NCBI GenBank assembly: GCA_031282625.1
Contig: JAITDI010000037.1
Location: 1 to 57,565, forward strand
From: Candidatus Endomicrobiellum meruensis
Lineage (GTDB): Bacteria > Elusimicrobiota > Endomicrobiia > Endomicrobiales > Endomicrobiaceae
Direction of reading: 5' to 3'
Length of the DNA stretch: 57,565 bases
Shown: positions 9,128 to 18,455 of the stretch, one piece after another
How positions within the stretch are numbered: position 1 is the first letter of the stretch
Layout of the letters: each line of letters starts with the position of its first letter
Notes under the pieces: generated by a model
Seen by the model: the letters and a program-made list of their open reading frames with translations, nothing else
What the model was told of the DNA's origin: nothing
The model's database searches: none
Translations under genes and position numbers: made by a program

Positions 9128-9420
9128 TACTTCAAAAGTCTAATATGTTCTGAAAATATTTGAGAAATTTCTAATTATATATCTACATTTTTGTCATTTT
9201 CTAAAGATTACCACTATTATTTTACATTTTTTTCACATTTATTGATTAAGCGACTTGAAACTTTGTATAGAATAATTAAGATAATGTTATATACTGGCAG
9301 TTAAAGGTCCCTTTTCTTAAGTTTTGTCTCCAATATTGGAAACTGCAAGTATCACGAAAGCTGTAAGGCAATAGCAATATCTCATATATAACAACAAAAT
9401 CTATATTGGAGAGGATTGGA
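9128..9420 (+). promoter_or_regulatory. Upstream region of the symporter gene with possible SD-sequestering RNA element
   Basis: A 290-base non-coding stretch. A plausible promoter is TTGAAA (9255-9260) with GATAAT (9280-9285), though the spacer of 19 is long. Downstream, TCTCCAATAT (9327-9336) is perfectly complementary over 10 bases to ATATTGGAGA (9403-9412), which contains the ribosome binding site GGAGAGGA (9408-9415) of the next gene. The anti-SD also lies within a 12-base palindrome TCCAATATTGGA (9329-9340), and a small hairpin GCTGT/ATAGC (9360-9364 with 9371-9375) sits between the two partners. This looks like translational control by RNA folding. Confidence 0.45.
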
Positions 9421-10722
9421 ATGAGCGTTAAGGATTCTTTTTCGTCTAAATGGGGTTTAATTTTTGCTGCTGCTAGTACCGCGATTGGCTTAGGGAATAT
9501 GTGGCTTTTTCCATATCGTGTTGGGGAGAGAGGGGGAGCTGCATTTGTAATTCCCTATGTTGTATGCGCAATTGCTTTAGGGCTTATTGCTCTAATCGGT
9601 GAAGTATCCGTTGGAAGACTTACTGGTGGCGGACCCGCAACAGCTTTCCAGAAAGTTTTACAATTACGTAATAAAAAAACAGCGACTGGAGAAGCTTTTG
9701 GTTGGGTATGCGTTGCTGTTGCTCTTATGCAAGCTGTAGGTTATACACTAGTATTTTCTTGGGTTATACGTTTTACTTTAGGATCTTTAACAGGATCGGC
9801 TTTCAGTGCGGTTAGCAGCAATCAATATTATGCTGCTATAGCGGGCAATGAACATGTTCTCTTTTGGATGATTGTAACTTTGCTTATAGCTGCAATAACT
9901 TTGGTAGGCGGTGTTAGAAATGGTATAGAAAAATGTTGCGCTATAATGCTTCCTGCAATTTTTATTCTTATCATAGTATTAGCAATAAGAGTCGCTTTCT
10001 TACCGAATGTAGCTGTGGGATACAAATATTTGTTTACACCAGATTGGAAGTATTTTTTTGATGTGAGAACTTGGATGGTAGCTTTGGGACAAGTCTTTTA
10101 TTCTTTGTCTTTAAGAGGCTCTACAATGGTTACGTACGGTTCTTATACAAAAAAGACTAGCGATATAGTTTCTTCTGCAAAATACATTGTTTTTGCAGAT
10201 ACATTCATTTCTATTTTAGCTACATTTATGATTATACCAGCAGTATTTGCTTTTGGAAAAGATTTAAATAGCGGTGAGGCGCTTTTGTTTATAACTTTGC
10301 CTGAAATATTTAAATCTATCCCTTTTGGACAATTCTTTATGTTTGCATTCTTTTTGGCAATATTCTTTGCAGCTTTAACATCTTTTATAGGTCAACTTGA
10401 AGTAGTTGTTCAGTCTTTACATGACAAATTTAAATTCCCGCGGCTTTTGGCTATATTTCTTGTCTCTACGGCTACAGTCTTGCTGTGTAAGGTACTTGTT
10501 GTGGGCAATATAAAGAAGGTTATTGATTTATTGTCCTTACATTTGATTCCTTTGTGTGCTTTGGGGAGCGCTATTTTCTTCTTCTGGATTGTTCCAAAGC
10601 ATCTTGTTTTGCAGGAAATTCAAAGCGGACATTCAAAACCTATTGGAAAATGGATTGTTCCAATGGGACGCTATGCTTTGTGCGGAATGATTTTATTTAT
10701 CTATATATATAGCAATTTTTAA
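9421..10722 (+). CDS. Sodium-dependent amino acid symporter (SNF family)
   Basis: A 433-residue integral inner-membrane protein of the neurotransmitter:sodium symporter family (LeuT fold). TM1 carries AIGLGNMWLFPY, the broken-helix segment that binds sodium and substrate, and is followed by RVGERGGAAFVIPY. About eleven hydrophobic segments follow. The ATG at 9421 is chosen because GGAGAGGA ends five bases before it; the upstream TTG at 9406 overlaps this site. It probably imports an amino acid; the substrate cannot be told. It ends in a strong terminator, so it is monocistronic. Confidence 0.9.
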   Translation: MSVKDSFSSKWGLIFAAASTAIGLGNMWLFPYRVGERGGAAFVIPYVVCAIALGLIALIGEVSVGRLTGGGPATAFQKVLQLRNKKTATGEAFGWVCVAVALMQAVGYTLVFSWVIRFTLGSLTGSAFSAVSSNQYYAAIAGNEHVLFWMIVTLLIAAITLVGGVRNGIEKCCAIMLPAIFILIIVLAIRVAFLPNVAVGYKYLFTPDWKYFFDVRTWMVALGQVFYSLSLRGSTMVTYGSYTKKTSDIVSSAKYIVFADTFISILATFMIIPAVFAFGKDLNSGEALLFITLPEIFKSIPFGQFFMFAFFLAIFFAALTSFIGQLEVVVQSLHDKFKFPRLLAIFLVSTATVLLCKVLVVGNIKKVIDLLSLHLIPLCALGSAIFFFWIVPKHLVLQEIQSGHSKPIGKWIVPMGRYALCGMILFIYIYSNF

Positions 10723-10760
10723 GATTAAGATATAACTATTTAATACATACAATATTTTTA

Positions 10761-10800
10761 AGCAGTTGTGCCAAAATTTTTGGTACAACTGCTTTTTTTA
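10761..10800 (+). terminator. Rho-independent terminator after the symporter
   Basis: A 12-bp stem AGCAGTTGTGCC (10761-10772) with GGTACAACTGCT (10782-10793), one G-U pair and a 9-base loop, is followed by a run of T. Confidence 0.9.
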
Positions 10801-10839
10801 TTCCTTTTGCTTCAGATTTTCAATAAAAAACGATTTTTG

Positions 10840-10868
10840 TTGACATATTACGAGCAAAATAGTTAAAT
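10840..10868 (+). promoter_or_regulatory. Sigma-70-type promoter for glnA
   Basis: A perfect TTGACA (10840-10845), a 17-base spacer and TTAAAT (10863-10868). Transcription would start near 10875, giving a leader of about 35 bases with AGGAG at 10901-10905 before the ATG. Confidence 0.7.
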
Positions 10869-10910
10869 ATTGGCTAGATAATACTGCAAACTTTCTATTA
10901 AGGAGCAAAT

Positions 10911-13010
10911 ATGCAATCTATCCAAGATTATTATGGTGAACTAGTTTTTTCAAGAAAAGTAATGGAACAAAAGCTCAGTAAGAGCATTTTTAAAAAACTT
11001 ACGGCAGCTATTGATAACTTAGAGCCTTTAGATCAATCTATAGCCGGCGAAATTGCCCATGCAATGAAAGAATGGGCTCTTGAAAATGGGGCAACGCATT
11101 TTACACACTGGTTCCAGCCTCAAAGAGGTGGCACTGCTCAGAAACACGACTCTTTTATCGATTATGGCGAACATGGAGAAATAATAGAAAGATTTTCTGC
11201 ATCTCAGCTTGTCCAATCTGAGCCTGACGCTTCTTCTTTCCCTTCAGGCGGAATAAGGTCAACATTTGAAGCAAGAGGATATACCGCTTGGGATCCAACA
11301 TCCCCCGTGTTTCTTCTTGAAGCTGGTAAAACAAAAACTTTGGTAATACCTTCCGTTTTCCTTTCTTGGACCGGCGAAGTTTTAGATCTTAAAACACCTT
11401 TTTTAAGATCTCTTTCTACTTTAAATGAAAAAGTAATAAATTTACAGAAATTTCTTGGAAATAAAAATGCAAAACAAGTTAAGGTTTATGCGGGTATAGA
11501 GCAAGAATATTTTCTTCTTTCAAAAGAGTTGGTTAAATCAAGACCTGATATTACTGTTACAGGTAGAACCATTTTTGGCGCTCAGCCAGCAAAGGGACAA
11601 CAAATGGAAGATCACTATTTCGGCAACATTAAGGATAAAGTTTTAGAGTTTATGGAAGACGTTGATCATCAGCTTTACAGAAAAGGTATTCCTATAAAGA
11701 CAAGACACAATGAAGTTGCTCCAAATCAGTTTGAACTTGCGCCTCTCCATCAAGAAGCAAATCTTGCCATAGACAATAACCTTCAAATAATGGAAATTTT
11801 AAAAAAAGTTGCTGCCAAGCATAACATGGTTGCCTTATTGCATGAAAAACCTTTCTTGGGCGTAAACGGTTCTGGCAAACACTTCAACTGGTCAATAGGA
11901 GACAATACTGGCGCAAACTATTTTGAACCGTCAAAATCCCCCCTTAAAAATATATCGTTTTTGTTGGCTATAAGCGCAGTGCTGTTAGGCGTTAAGAAGT
12001 TTGGAGGAGTTTTAAGAGCTACTGTGGCAGACGCTGGTAATGACCACAGACTTGGTGCGAACGAAGCTCCACCAGCAATTATGTCTGTATATCTTGGGGA
12101 TTATGTAAGTGAAATATTGGACTCTATAGAAAAAACTCACACAATAAACGAAAAGGCTGTAAACGAAATAACTTTGGGCGTACAAAATCTCCCTAAAGTA
12201 AACAAGGATTATTCCGACAGAAACAGAACTTCGCCTGTGGCGTTTACAGGGAATAAGTTTGAGTTTAGAGCTTTAGGTTCTTCATCAAACCCTGCTGAAG
12301 CGGGAACAGTGTTGAATTTTATAGCGGCATATGGATTTGATGAAATTTATAAGAGAATTGAAACAAAGAAAGGTGACGGTGACGTAAAAAAGAAAGCTTT
12401 AGAAGTTATAAAAGAAATACTTGTTGAAACAAAAGACATAAGATTTGAAAAGAATGGATATTCTCAAGATTGGCACAAAGAAGCACAAAAGAGAGGATTA
12501 CCTAACGCTAAGAATACGCCTTCAGCTTTAAAACTTTTGCTTAATAATGAAGTGATAAAAACTTTTGCAAAGTACGGGATACTTACTGAAAGGGAGCTAA
12601 AATCTAAGGTAGAAATAAAACTTGAAAACTATATAAAGACAAAAGAAATTGAATATAGGTACTCAGTAAAAGTAGCAAATACCCTGATGCTTCCTGCAAT
12701 ATTAAAACAAATAAATGCTCTGGCAAAAGCGAGCAAAAACTTAAACAAGCTGGATATAAAATCTGATTCTTTTGAAAAAGAACTTAAAACTTTGATTAAT
12801 ATTTATGACGAAGTCAAAAAACTTGTTGCGGAAATGGAAACCTTCCTTGCGCTAGAACACAAAGATGTCCATGAAACAGCAGAAAAGTTTGCGTCTCAAG
12901 GGGTGGAAATTTTGGCTAAATTAAGAGACCAAATTGATTCTGCCGAAGATTTGGTGGCAGATGAATTCTGGCCTATGGCAAGTTATCAAAAGCTTTTGAC
13001 TGCTCTTTAG
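10911..13010 (+). CDS. glnN: Glutamine synthetase type III
   Basis: Condenses ammonia and glutamate to glutamine using ATP; the entry point of nitrogen for the amidotransferases further along the window. The 699-residue length and the blocks FEARGYTAWDPTSP, FLSWTGEVLDLKTPFLRS and NGSGKHFNWS identify the type III (GlnN) family rather than the roughly 450-residue types I and II. Type III enzymes form dodecamers and lack the adenylylation control of type I. AGGAG (10901-10905) fixes the start. It is flanked by its own promoter and terminator and so is transcribed alone. Confidence 0.96.
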   Translation: MQSIQDYYGELVFSRKVMEQKLSKSIFKKLTAAIDNLEPLDQSIAGEIAHAMKEWALENGATHFTHWFQPQRGGTAQKHDSFIDYGEHGEIIERFSASQLVQSEPDASSFPSGGIRSTFEARGYTAWDPTSPVFLLEAGKTKTLVIPSVFLSWTGEVLDLKTPFLRSLSTLNEKVINLQKFLGNKNAKQVKVYAGIEQEYFLLSKELVKSRPDITVTGRTIFGAQPAKGQQMEDHYFGNIKDKVLEFMEDVDHQLYRKGIPIKTRHNEVAPNQFELAPLHQEANLAIDNNLQIMEILKKVAAKHNMVALLHEKPFLGVNGSGKHFNWSIGDNTGANYFEPSKSPLKNISFLLAISAVLLGVKKFGGVLRATVADAGNDHRLGANEAPPAIMSVYLGDYVSEILDSIEKTHTINEKAVNEITLGVQNLPKVNKDYSDRNRTSPVAFTGNKFEFRALGSSSNPAEAGTVLNFIAAYGFDEIYKRIETKKGDGDVKKKALEVIKEILVETKDIRFEKNGYSQDWHKEAQKRGLPNAKNTPSALKLLLNNEVIKTFAKYGILTERELKSKVEIKLENYIKTKEIEYRYSVKVANTLMLPAILKQINALAKASKNLNKLDIKSDSFEKELKTLINIYDEVKKLVAEMETFLALEHKDVHETAEKFASQGVEILAKLRDQIDSAEDLVADEFWPMASYQKLLTAL

Positions 13011-13090
13011 TTTGCCTTTAATAAAAATAATTGCAGATTTATGATGTAATTTAATATTTTATTAAAACAAAGTTCCCTTCAAAAAATAAA

Positions 13091-13120
13091 AGCTCTAATA
13101 AAAATATTAGGGCTTTTTAT
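13091..13120 (+). terminator. Rho-independent terminator after glnN
   Basis: Stem AGCTCTAATA (13091-13100) with TATTAGGGCT (13105-13114), one G-U pair and a 4-base loop, followed by a T-rich tail. Confidence 0.85.
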
Positions 13121-13141
13121 ATTTTTTCTCTAACTCGTGTT

Positions 13142-13874
13142 TTATATTTTGAATTTATAGCCGACATTTAGACCAACACAGTTGTAGCTGAAATCAGATT
13201 CTTTCTCAACAGTAGTTCCTTCTTCATTTTTTGAGATTGTTTCAACAGACGAGTTATATATACTATAGGCAAAGTCAAAGACCAATCCAAAAGCATAATA
13301 TAAGTTCCTTTGCTCTTTTTGAACTGGGTATAGTCATCAATTTGCTTAATATTTGGCGAGAAATACGCATTATAACCAATGTATCCTTTTACAAACACCC
13401 TCATAAAACTTCTTTATTTGGCTTTATAAAAGGATTGGCTTGGGTTGTAAAATAAATTGGAAAGAACGACAATTTAAAATTTGGAATAGATGTGTTTTTT
13501 ATTTTAAATTCTGATGGAGAAAGATATTTTAACCTTAACCCAACTTTTAAGAAATTTAAATTTGAAACTAAACGTTCAGCTGAAATTAAATATTCACCGC
13601 AAAATGAAACGCATGGATTCAACCTTTCAGCATCAATTATTTGATTTCTTAGAAAATCTATTCTTTTCACACTGGTTAAGTTAAGACCTGCTTTTATATT
13701 TAACTCGCCAAAATTATCAGAAGCTAAAGTAACACTTATTGCTTCACCGACCAACAAACCCACTAATATTAGTGACGTAACAGGATTAATGCTTGGGGTC
13801 ATGCTTATTGGCGCATTTCCATAACAAAAAGAACAGCATAACATTACAAATATAAACGAAATAACTTTCTTCAT
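13142..13874 (-). pseudogene. Frameshifted outer-membrane beta-barrel protein
   Basis: Starts at ATG 13874 with a good AAAGGAG site and a signal peptide (MKKVISFIFVMLCCSFCYGN). The first frame stops at 13401 (FIKPNKEVL-stop). A second frame continues from 13404 (MRVFVKGYIGYNAYF) to about 13325. A third frame then runs EQRNLYYAFGLVFDFAYSIY to SYNCVGLNVGYKFKI and a stop at 13142-13144. That last strand, ending in aromatic residues, is typical of an outer-membrane barrel C-terminus. Joined, the three pieces make about 240 residues of alternating hydrophobic strands, so two frameshifts have broken one gene. The original function is unknown. Confidence 0.75.
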
Positions 13875-13966
13875 TCTTTTTCTCCTTTACTGAATTTATA
13901 AAAGAATTTAATATATTTTATTTATAGAGTACTTATAGGTTAATATAGTAAGAATTTGTAAAAAAT

Positions 13967-15566
13967 TTAAAATAAATAATGAGGGAAAGGGGTTATTTTT
14001 TTGGATTTGTTTAATAATTTGTACTCAATTGAATCGGAAAGAGCCTGCCAAGAAGCATCTATGATATTTTCATTTACACCTATTGTTCCCCAGCTTTTTG
14101 AAGAATCTGAAGACTCTATCAATACTCTTACTTTTGCCGCTGTATTTGCATTGCTGTTTACGACTCGTACTTTAAAGTCCGTTAAAACTGCGTCTTCTAT
14201 CTCCGGATAATATTTTATTAACGCTTTCCTTAAACAGTGGTCTAAAGCATTTACAGGTCCGTCTCCTTCTGCAACTGTATGTTCTTCTTTCCCCCTTATA
14301 TCAAGCTTAACTGTCGCTTCCGAAATTATTCCCCCTGTCACACATTTCTCAACAGCAACTCTATATCCCTTTAAGACAAAAAAAGGCTTAAAAGATTCTA
14401 AAGCTTTTTTTGTCATTAAGAAGAATGATGCATCAGCATCTTCATATTGAAACCCTTCGTTTTCTTTTGTTTTTAGTATCTCTACAATTCTTTTAACTTT
14501 TTCAGGTGCATTTTCTATGTCCAAATCCATTTCAACAGCCTTAGACACAACATTGCTTTTGCCAGCTAAATCGCTTACTAAAATTCTCCTACTATTTCCA
14601 ACAAGAGAAGGATCTATATGTTCATAAGTCTCAGGATCTCTTTGTAATAGCTGAAACATGAACCCCAGCTTTATGGGCAAATGCATTTTTACCTACATAG
14701 GGTTCAGAATCATTTGGTATAAGATTTGAAATTTCGCTAACATATCTGGAAATTTCTGAAAGTTTTTTTAAATTTTTGTTTGAAACACATTCATAACTTC
14801 TTTTGATTTGAAGAGCAGGAATGATGGAGCATAGGTTAGCGTTCCCACATCTTTCTCCAATCCCATTTATAGTGCCTTGAATAAGCAGACATCCCTCTTC
14901 AGCTGCAACAATAGAGTTTGCAACAGCACAATCAGAATCATTATGAGTATGTATTCCAAATTTTACAGCAGGAAACGCCGCAATAGTTTTCTTTACTATA
15001 GTTCCTATATCAGAGGGAAGCATCCCACCGTTAGTTTCGCACAAGCATATGACGTCTGCACCTGCAGCAATCGCCCTACCTACTACTTCAAATGCATATA
15101 TTTTATTGCTTTTATATCCGTCAAAATAATGTTCTGCGTCAAAAATTACTTCTAGCTTTTTTGATTTAAGAAAAGATATGCTTTCATAAATCATTTTAAG
15201 ATTTTCTTCATTTGTCGTTTTAAGCGCTTGCTTTACATGCAAATCCCAAGATTTTCCAAATATACAAGCTGTCTTAACGCTAGATTTTAATATCGCTTTT
15301 AAAACTTCGTCTTTTTCAACGCTTATGTCTTTGCGACGCGTTGAACCAAAAGCTGTAAGTTTTGCATTTTTAAGCTCAACTTTTTTCATTTGTTCAAAAA
15401 ACAAATCGTCTTTTGGATTCGCTCCAGGATAACCGCCCTCAATATAAGAAACGCCAAAAGAATCTAAAGCTTTCACTATTTTTATTTTATCTTCAATAGT
15501 GAAAGATATCCCCGCTCCTTGAGAGCCATCTCTTAAGGTTGTGTCGTATATAAATACTCGTCTCAT
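13967..15566 (-). pseudogene. cimA: Citramalate synthase, interrupted by a frameshift
   Basis: Makes (R)-citramalate from pyruvate and acetyl-CoA, the threonine-independent route to isoleucine. The N-terminal half (15566 to 14631) has the catalytic start YDTTLRDGSQGAG, the HTHND metal site and GKNAFAHKAGVHVSA, then hits a stop after ITKRS. The second half, in another frame, resumes RDPETYEHIDPSLVGNSR and carries the LeuA-type dimerisation domain to 13967. The family expects ITKRDPETYEH, so two bases (one GA unit at about 14636-14642) seem lost. Together they give the normal length of about 530 residues. ATG 15566 is preferred to 15584 because AGGA precedes it. Decay, a sequencing error or recoding are all possible. 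Confidence 0.8.
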
Positions 15567-15567
15567 T

Positions 15568-15795
15568 TTAATCCTGTTTTTCATTTACCAAAACAGCTTC
15601 ATCCGAACCCTGCAAATAATCTTCCAATGCATTTTCTAAAGGCATTTCTTGAGATTCTTCATAAGCATCAACTTTTAACGCTTCGTTTTTAACTGTCCTG
15701 CTTTTGTAAATTGGAATCGCTATTACACCCAGAATTCCTATCATAACCAAAACTATTATAAATTCCACAAGCGTGAAACCTACAGACTTTTTCAT
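15568..15795 (-). CDS. Very short type IV pilin-like protein
   Basis: A 75-residue protein with a canonical class III (prepilin) leader: MKKSVG, then FTLVEFIIVLVMIGILGVIAIP. Gly6-Phe7 is the prepilin peptidase site, Glu11 the conserved fifth residue of the mature form, and the hydrophobic stretch is the assembly helix. Pilins and pseudopilins usually have 110-160 residues; here only about 45 acidic residues follow the helix and no C-terminal beta sheet. GGAGG precedes the ATG. It sits between lysC (9 bases) and cimA (adjacent), as if in the amino-acid operon. It may be truncated or a minimal pseudopilin. Confidence 0.75.
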   Translation of the reverse strand: MKKSVGFTLVEFIIVLVMIGILGVIAIPIYKSRTVKNEALKVDAYEESQEMPLENALEDYLQGSDEAVLVNEKQD

Positions 15796-15803
15796 ACAAC
15801 CTC

Positions 15804-17036
15804 CTACTTTTTTTTGGAAAGACCAAATCCTTTATGTAGCTCTTCAACAGCTTTAGCCATGTCCATTTCATCTACAATACATGAAATTTTTATTTCGCTG
15901 GTTGAAATCATTTCAATATTGATTCCTTTTTTATGGAGAATTTCAAACATTTTCCCTGCTACGCCAGCATTGCTTTTCATCCCTATTCCGACTACGGAAA
16001 TTTTAGCCACATGCTCGTCACAAACAACTTGAGAAGCCTTAAATTCTGAGGCTATCTTGTCAAGCTCTATTTGTGTCTTTTTTGTTTCCTTTCTGCTTAC
16101 GGTAAAAGATATATCGTTTTTCTTGTTTACCGCCGCTGATTGAATAATCATATCTACGTTGATGCCGATTTTAGCAAGACTACTAAAAATTTTTGCTGCA
16201 ACGCCTGGAATGTCAGGCAAATCTATTATTGTAAATTTTACCTGATTCTTATCAAAAGTTATGCCCGAAACAAACAACTCCTCCATCTTTCTCCTCCTAA
16301 TTTTTTCTTCACTTGTTATTATTGTTCCCTGATTCTCGCTAAAAGTGCTTCTCGCGTGTATTTCTACGCCGAACTTCTTTGCCACCTCAACGCTTCTTGA
16401 CTGCAAAATCTGCGCCCCCGAGCCTGCCATTTCAAGCATTTCATCGTACGAGATATATTCAAGCTTCTTTGCATCTTTTACTAGTCTTGGATCTGTAGTA
16501 TATACGCCCTCAACATCTGAATATATTTCGCACGAGTCAGCTTCAAGCCCAGCCGCTAAAACAACTGCAGTTAAATCAGAACCGCCTCTACCTAAAGTGG
16601 TTACATCCCCTTTAGGATTTAAAGCCTGAAATCCCGCAACTATTACAATATTATTTTTTGATAAAAGTGAATTTATTTTCTTAGGATTAACTTTTTTAAC
16701 CCTAGCCCTTGTATAATTTATGTCCGCTAAAATTCCAGCTTGAGGTCCGGTAAGAGAAACAGATTTTTCGTCCATAGTGTCAATTGCCATAGCAAGAAGC
16801 GAAATAGAAATCATTTCCCCTGTTGCAAGAAGAACATCCATTTCTCTTGCAGGCGGATTAGAAGTAATTTTATCTGCCATTTCAAGCAACTCGTCAGTTG
16901 TATCGCCAGGAGCTGAAACTACAGCCACAACTTTATTGCCGGCATTTTTCTTGGCAATTATTCTACTTGCAACTAACTTCATTTTATCAGCATCAGCAAG
17001 TGACGAACCGCCGAATTTCATTACAACAAGAGCCAT
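15804..17036 (-). CDS. lysC: Aspartate kinase
   Basis: Phosphorylates aspartate, the first step to lysine, threonine, methionine and diaminopimelate. At 410 residues it matches the monofunctional class. The N-terminus has VVMKFGGSSL, the ATP/aspartate site; GRGGSDLTAVVLAAGL lies near residue 150. Two C-terminal ACT domains (VKFTIIDLPDIPGVAAKIF and ISVVGIGMKSNAGVAGKMF) indicate feedback control by lysine and/or threonine. It lies 38 bases after thrB and 9 bases before the pilin-like gene, in one minus-strand run. Confidence 0.96.
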   Translation of the reverse strand: MALVVMKFGGSSLADADKMKLVASRIIAKKNAGNKVVAVVSAPGDTTDELLEMADKITSNPPAREMDVLLATGEMISISLLAMAIDTMDEKSVSLTGPQAGILADINYTRARVKKVNPKKINSLLSKNNIVIVAGFQALNPKGDVTTLGRGGSDLTAVVLAAGLEADSCEIYSDVEGVYTTDPRLVKDAKKLEYISYDEMLEMAGSGAQILQSRSVEVAKKFGVEIHARSTFSENQGTIITSEEKIRRRKMEELFVSGITFDKNQVKFTIIDLPDIPGVAAKIFSSLAKIGINVDMIIQSAAVNKKNDISFTVSRKETKKTQIELDKIASEFKASQVVCDEHVAKISVVGIGMKSNAGVAGKMFEILHKKGINIEMISTSEIKISCIVDEMDMAKAVEELHKGFGLSKKK

Positions 17037-17074
17037 CTCTAATCCCTCCGAATATCATTTAAATAGACAAGAGT

Positions 17075-17992
17075 TTATATTACTGCAGCGCCTTTCATGT
17101 CAAAATTTAATACATAAGCATTTGCGCGTACACTGTCTCTTTTCCATCTTTTTATCATACTTTTTTGCACATTTACAGCATATTTAGAGCTACAAAAAGC
17201 CGCCAAAGTTGGACCTGATCCTGAAAGACAAGCTCCGTATGCTCCTGCAGACAATGCAGCTTCTAAAACTTCGTCCATTGCTGGTATCATCTTCCCTCTG
17301 TACGGCTGGTGCGCTTTATCCTGCATTCCCATCTTAAGCAATGAAAAATCCGAACAACAAAAAGCCGCAGTAAGAAGAGCAACTCTTGACGTATTAAATA
17401 CAAGGTCTTGAAAATCCATGCATTTAGGCAAAATTTGTCTTGATCGCTTGGTTCTAAGCTCAAAAGTAGGGACACACAAAACAATTTTTAACTTTGGAAT
17501 CGGAAGCTGAACTACAGCTCCATGATTGCCATCTGTACTGCAAATGCATATTCCTCCATAAATCGCAGGAATAACATTATCAGGGTGACCTTCTATTTTT
17601 ACAGCTAAATCCGCAACTTGCGTTTTATCTAGTTTATTTCCACATAAAGTGTTAGCTAGAACAACGCCTCCGACTATTGCAGAAGCTGAAGAACCCATCC
17701 CTCCGCTTAAAGGAATGCCTGTATTAATGGTAATATTCAAATTTTTTAAATTGTATTTATTTTCACCTAAAACTTTGAAAATCTTTTGCATTGACTGCCA
17801 AAAAAGATTTTTCTCTCCTTTAGGTAGAGACTTTTTTCCAAATCCCTTTAATGTAAAATGCGTTTTTTTCGCTTCAGGAACATACTCTACTTCAAATTCA
17901 TTGTATAAAGATAAAGCTGCTCCAAAAACGTCAAAACCAGGACCTAAATTTGCAATTGTAGCAGGAACTCTTACTTTTACTTTCATTTCCAT
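17075..17992 (-). CDS. thrB: Homoserine kinase
   Basis: Phosphorylates homoserine on the way to threonine. The 305-residue GHMP-family kinase has the N-terminal RVPATIANLGPGFDVFG, the glycine-rich ATP loop PLSGGMGSSASAIVGG near residue 95, and the C-terminal GACLSGSGPTLAAF segment. It is adjacent to lysC, a common pairing in the aspartate pathway. No thrC or hom gene is in the window. Confidence 0.95.
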   Translation of the reverse strand: MEMKVKVRVPATIANLGPGFDVFGAALSLYNEFEVEYVPEAKKTHFTLKGFGKKSLPKGEKNLFWQSMQKIFKVLGENKYNLKNLNITINTGIPLSGGMGSSASAIVGGVVLANTLCGNKLDKTQVADLAVKIEGHPDNVIPAIYGGICICSTDGNHGAVVQLPIPKLKIVLCVPTFELRTKRSRQILPKCMDFQDLVFNTSRVALLTAAFCCSDFSLLKMGMQDKAHQPYRGKMIPAMDEVLEAALSAGAYGACLSGSGPTLAAFCSSKYAVNVQKSMIKRWKRDSVRANAYVLNFDMKGAAVI

Positions 17993-18142
17993 TTCCTATA
18001 TTATGTTCTTAGAGAAAATTAATTTAACGGTAAAATCTCAAACATAATTTTAATCTCTTAACAGCGCATATGTTCCATCTGCACAGTTAATTTTCAATAA
18101 TTCAAGAACAATTAATCTGCGGATAAATTGCGGCAAGAAAAT

Positions 18143-18370
18143 TTATATCGCTTGAACTTCTTTTACTTCAGGAACTACTTCTTTTATCGCATTCGTTACG
18201 CCGTACTGCAAAGTCATGGCAGACATTGGACAACTTCCGCATGCTCCCGTAAGTTTTACTTTTACAATACCGTCTTCACTAACATTTATCAATTCAACAT
18301 TTCCTCCATCAGCTTGAAGATGTGGTCTTACAGATTCCAAAGCTTTTTCCACTTTTTCCTTTAAAGTCAT
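18143..18370 (-). CDS. NifU C-terminal domain protein (Fe-S scaffold/carrier)
   Basis: A 75-residue stand-alone Nfu/NifU-C domain: LESVRPHLQADGGNVELI then LTGACGSCPMSAMTLQYGV with the CxxC pair that holds a transferable [4Fe-4S] cluster. Short free-standing versions of this length are common in bacteria. It serves radical-SAM and ferredoxin-type proteins, several of which are coded in this window. It begins the minus-strand run NifU-thrB-lysC-pilin-cimA, though 150 bases separate it from thrB. Confidence 0.92.
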   Translation of the reverse strand: MTLKEKVEKALESVRPHLQADGGNVELINVSEDGIVKVKLTGACGSCPMSAMTLQYGVTNAIKEVVPEVKEVQAI

Positions 18371-18455
18371 TTCTTGTCTCCCTTAACCTAATAATTACAA
18401 ACAATCAGCGCCGAATATGTATCTATGTAGTCCATACTTATAAACTCAAACTAAT

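Noticed and set aside
9326-9415. Glycine or cyclic-di-GMP riboswitch before the symporter
   Set aside because: The conserved cores of these riboswitches are not found; only the anti-SD pairing remains supported.
10870-10890. Possible sigma-54 promoter before glnN (TGGCTAGATAATACTGC)
   Set aside because: GG and GC are separated by 12 bases instead of the required 10; the sigma-70-type TTGACA/TTAAAT pair just upstream is better.
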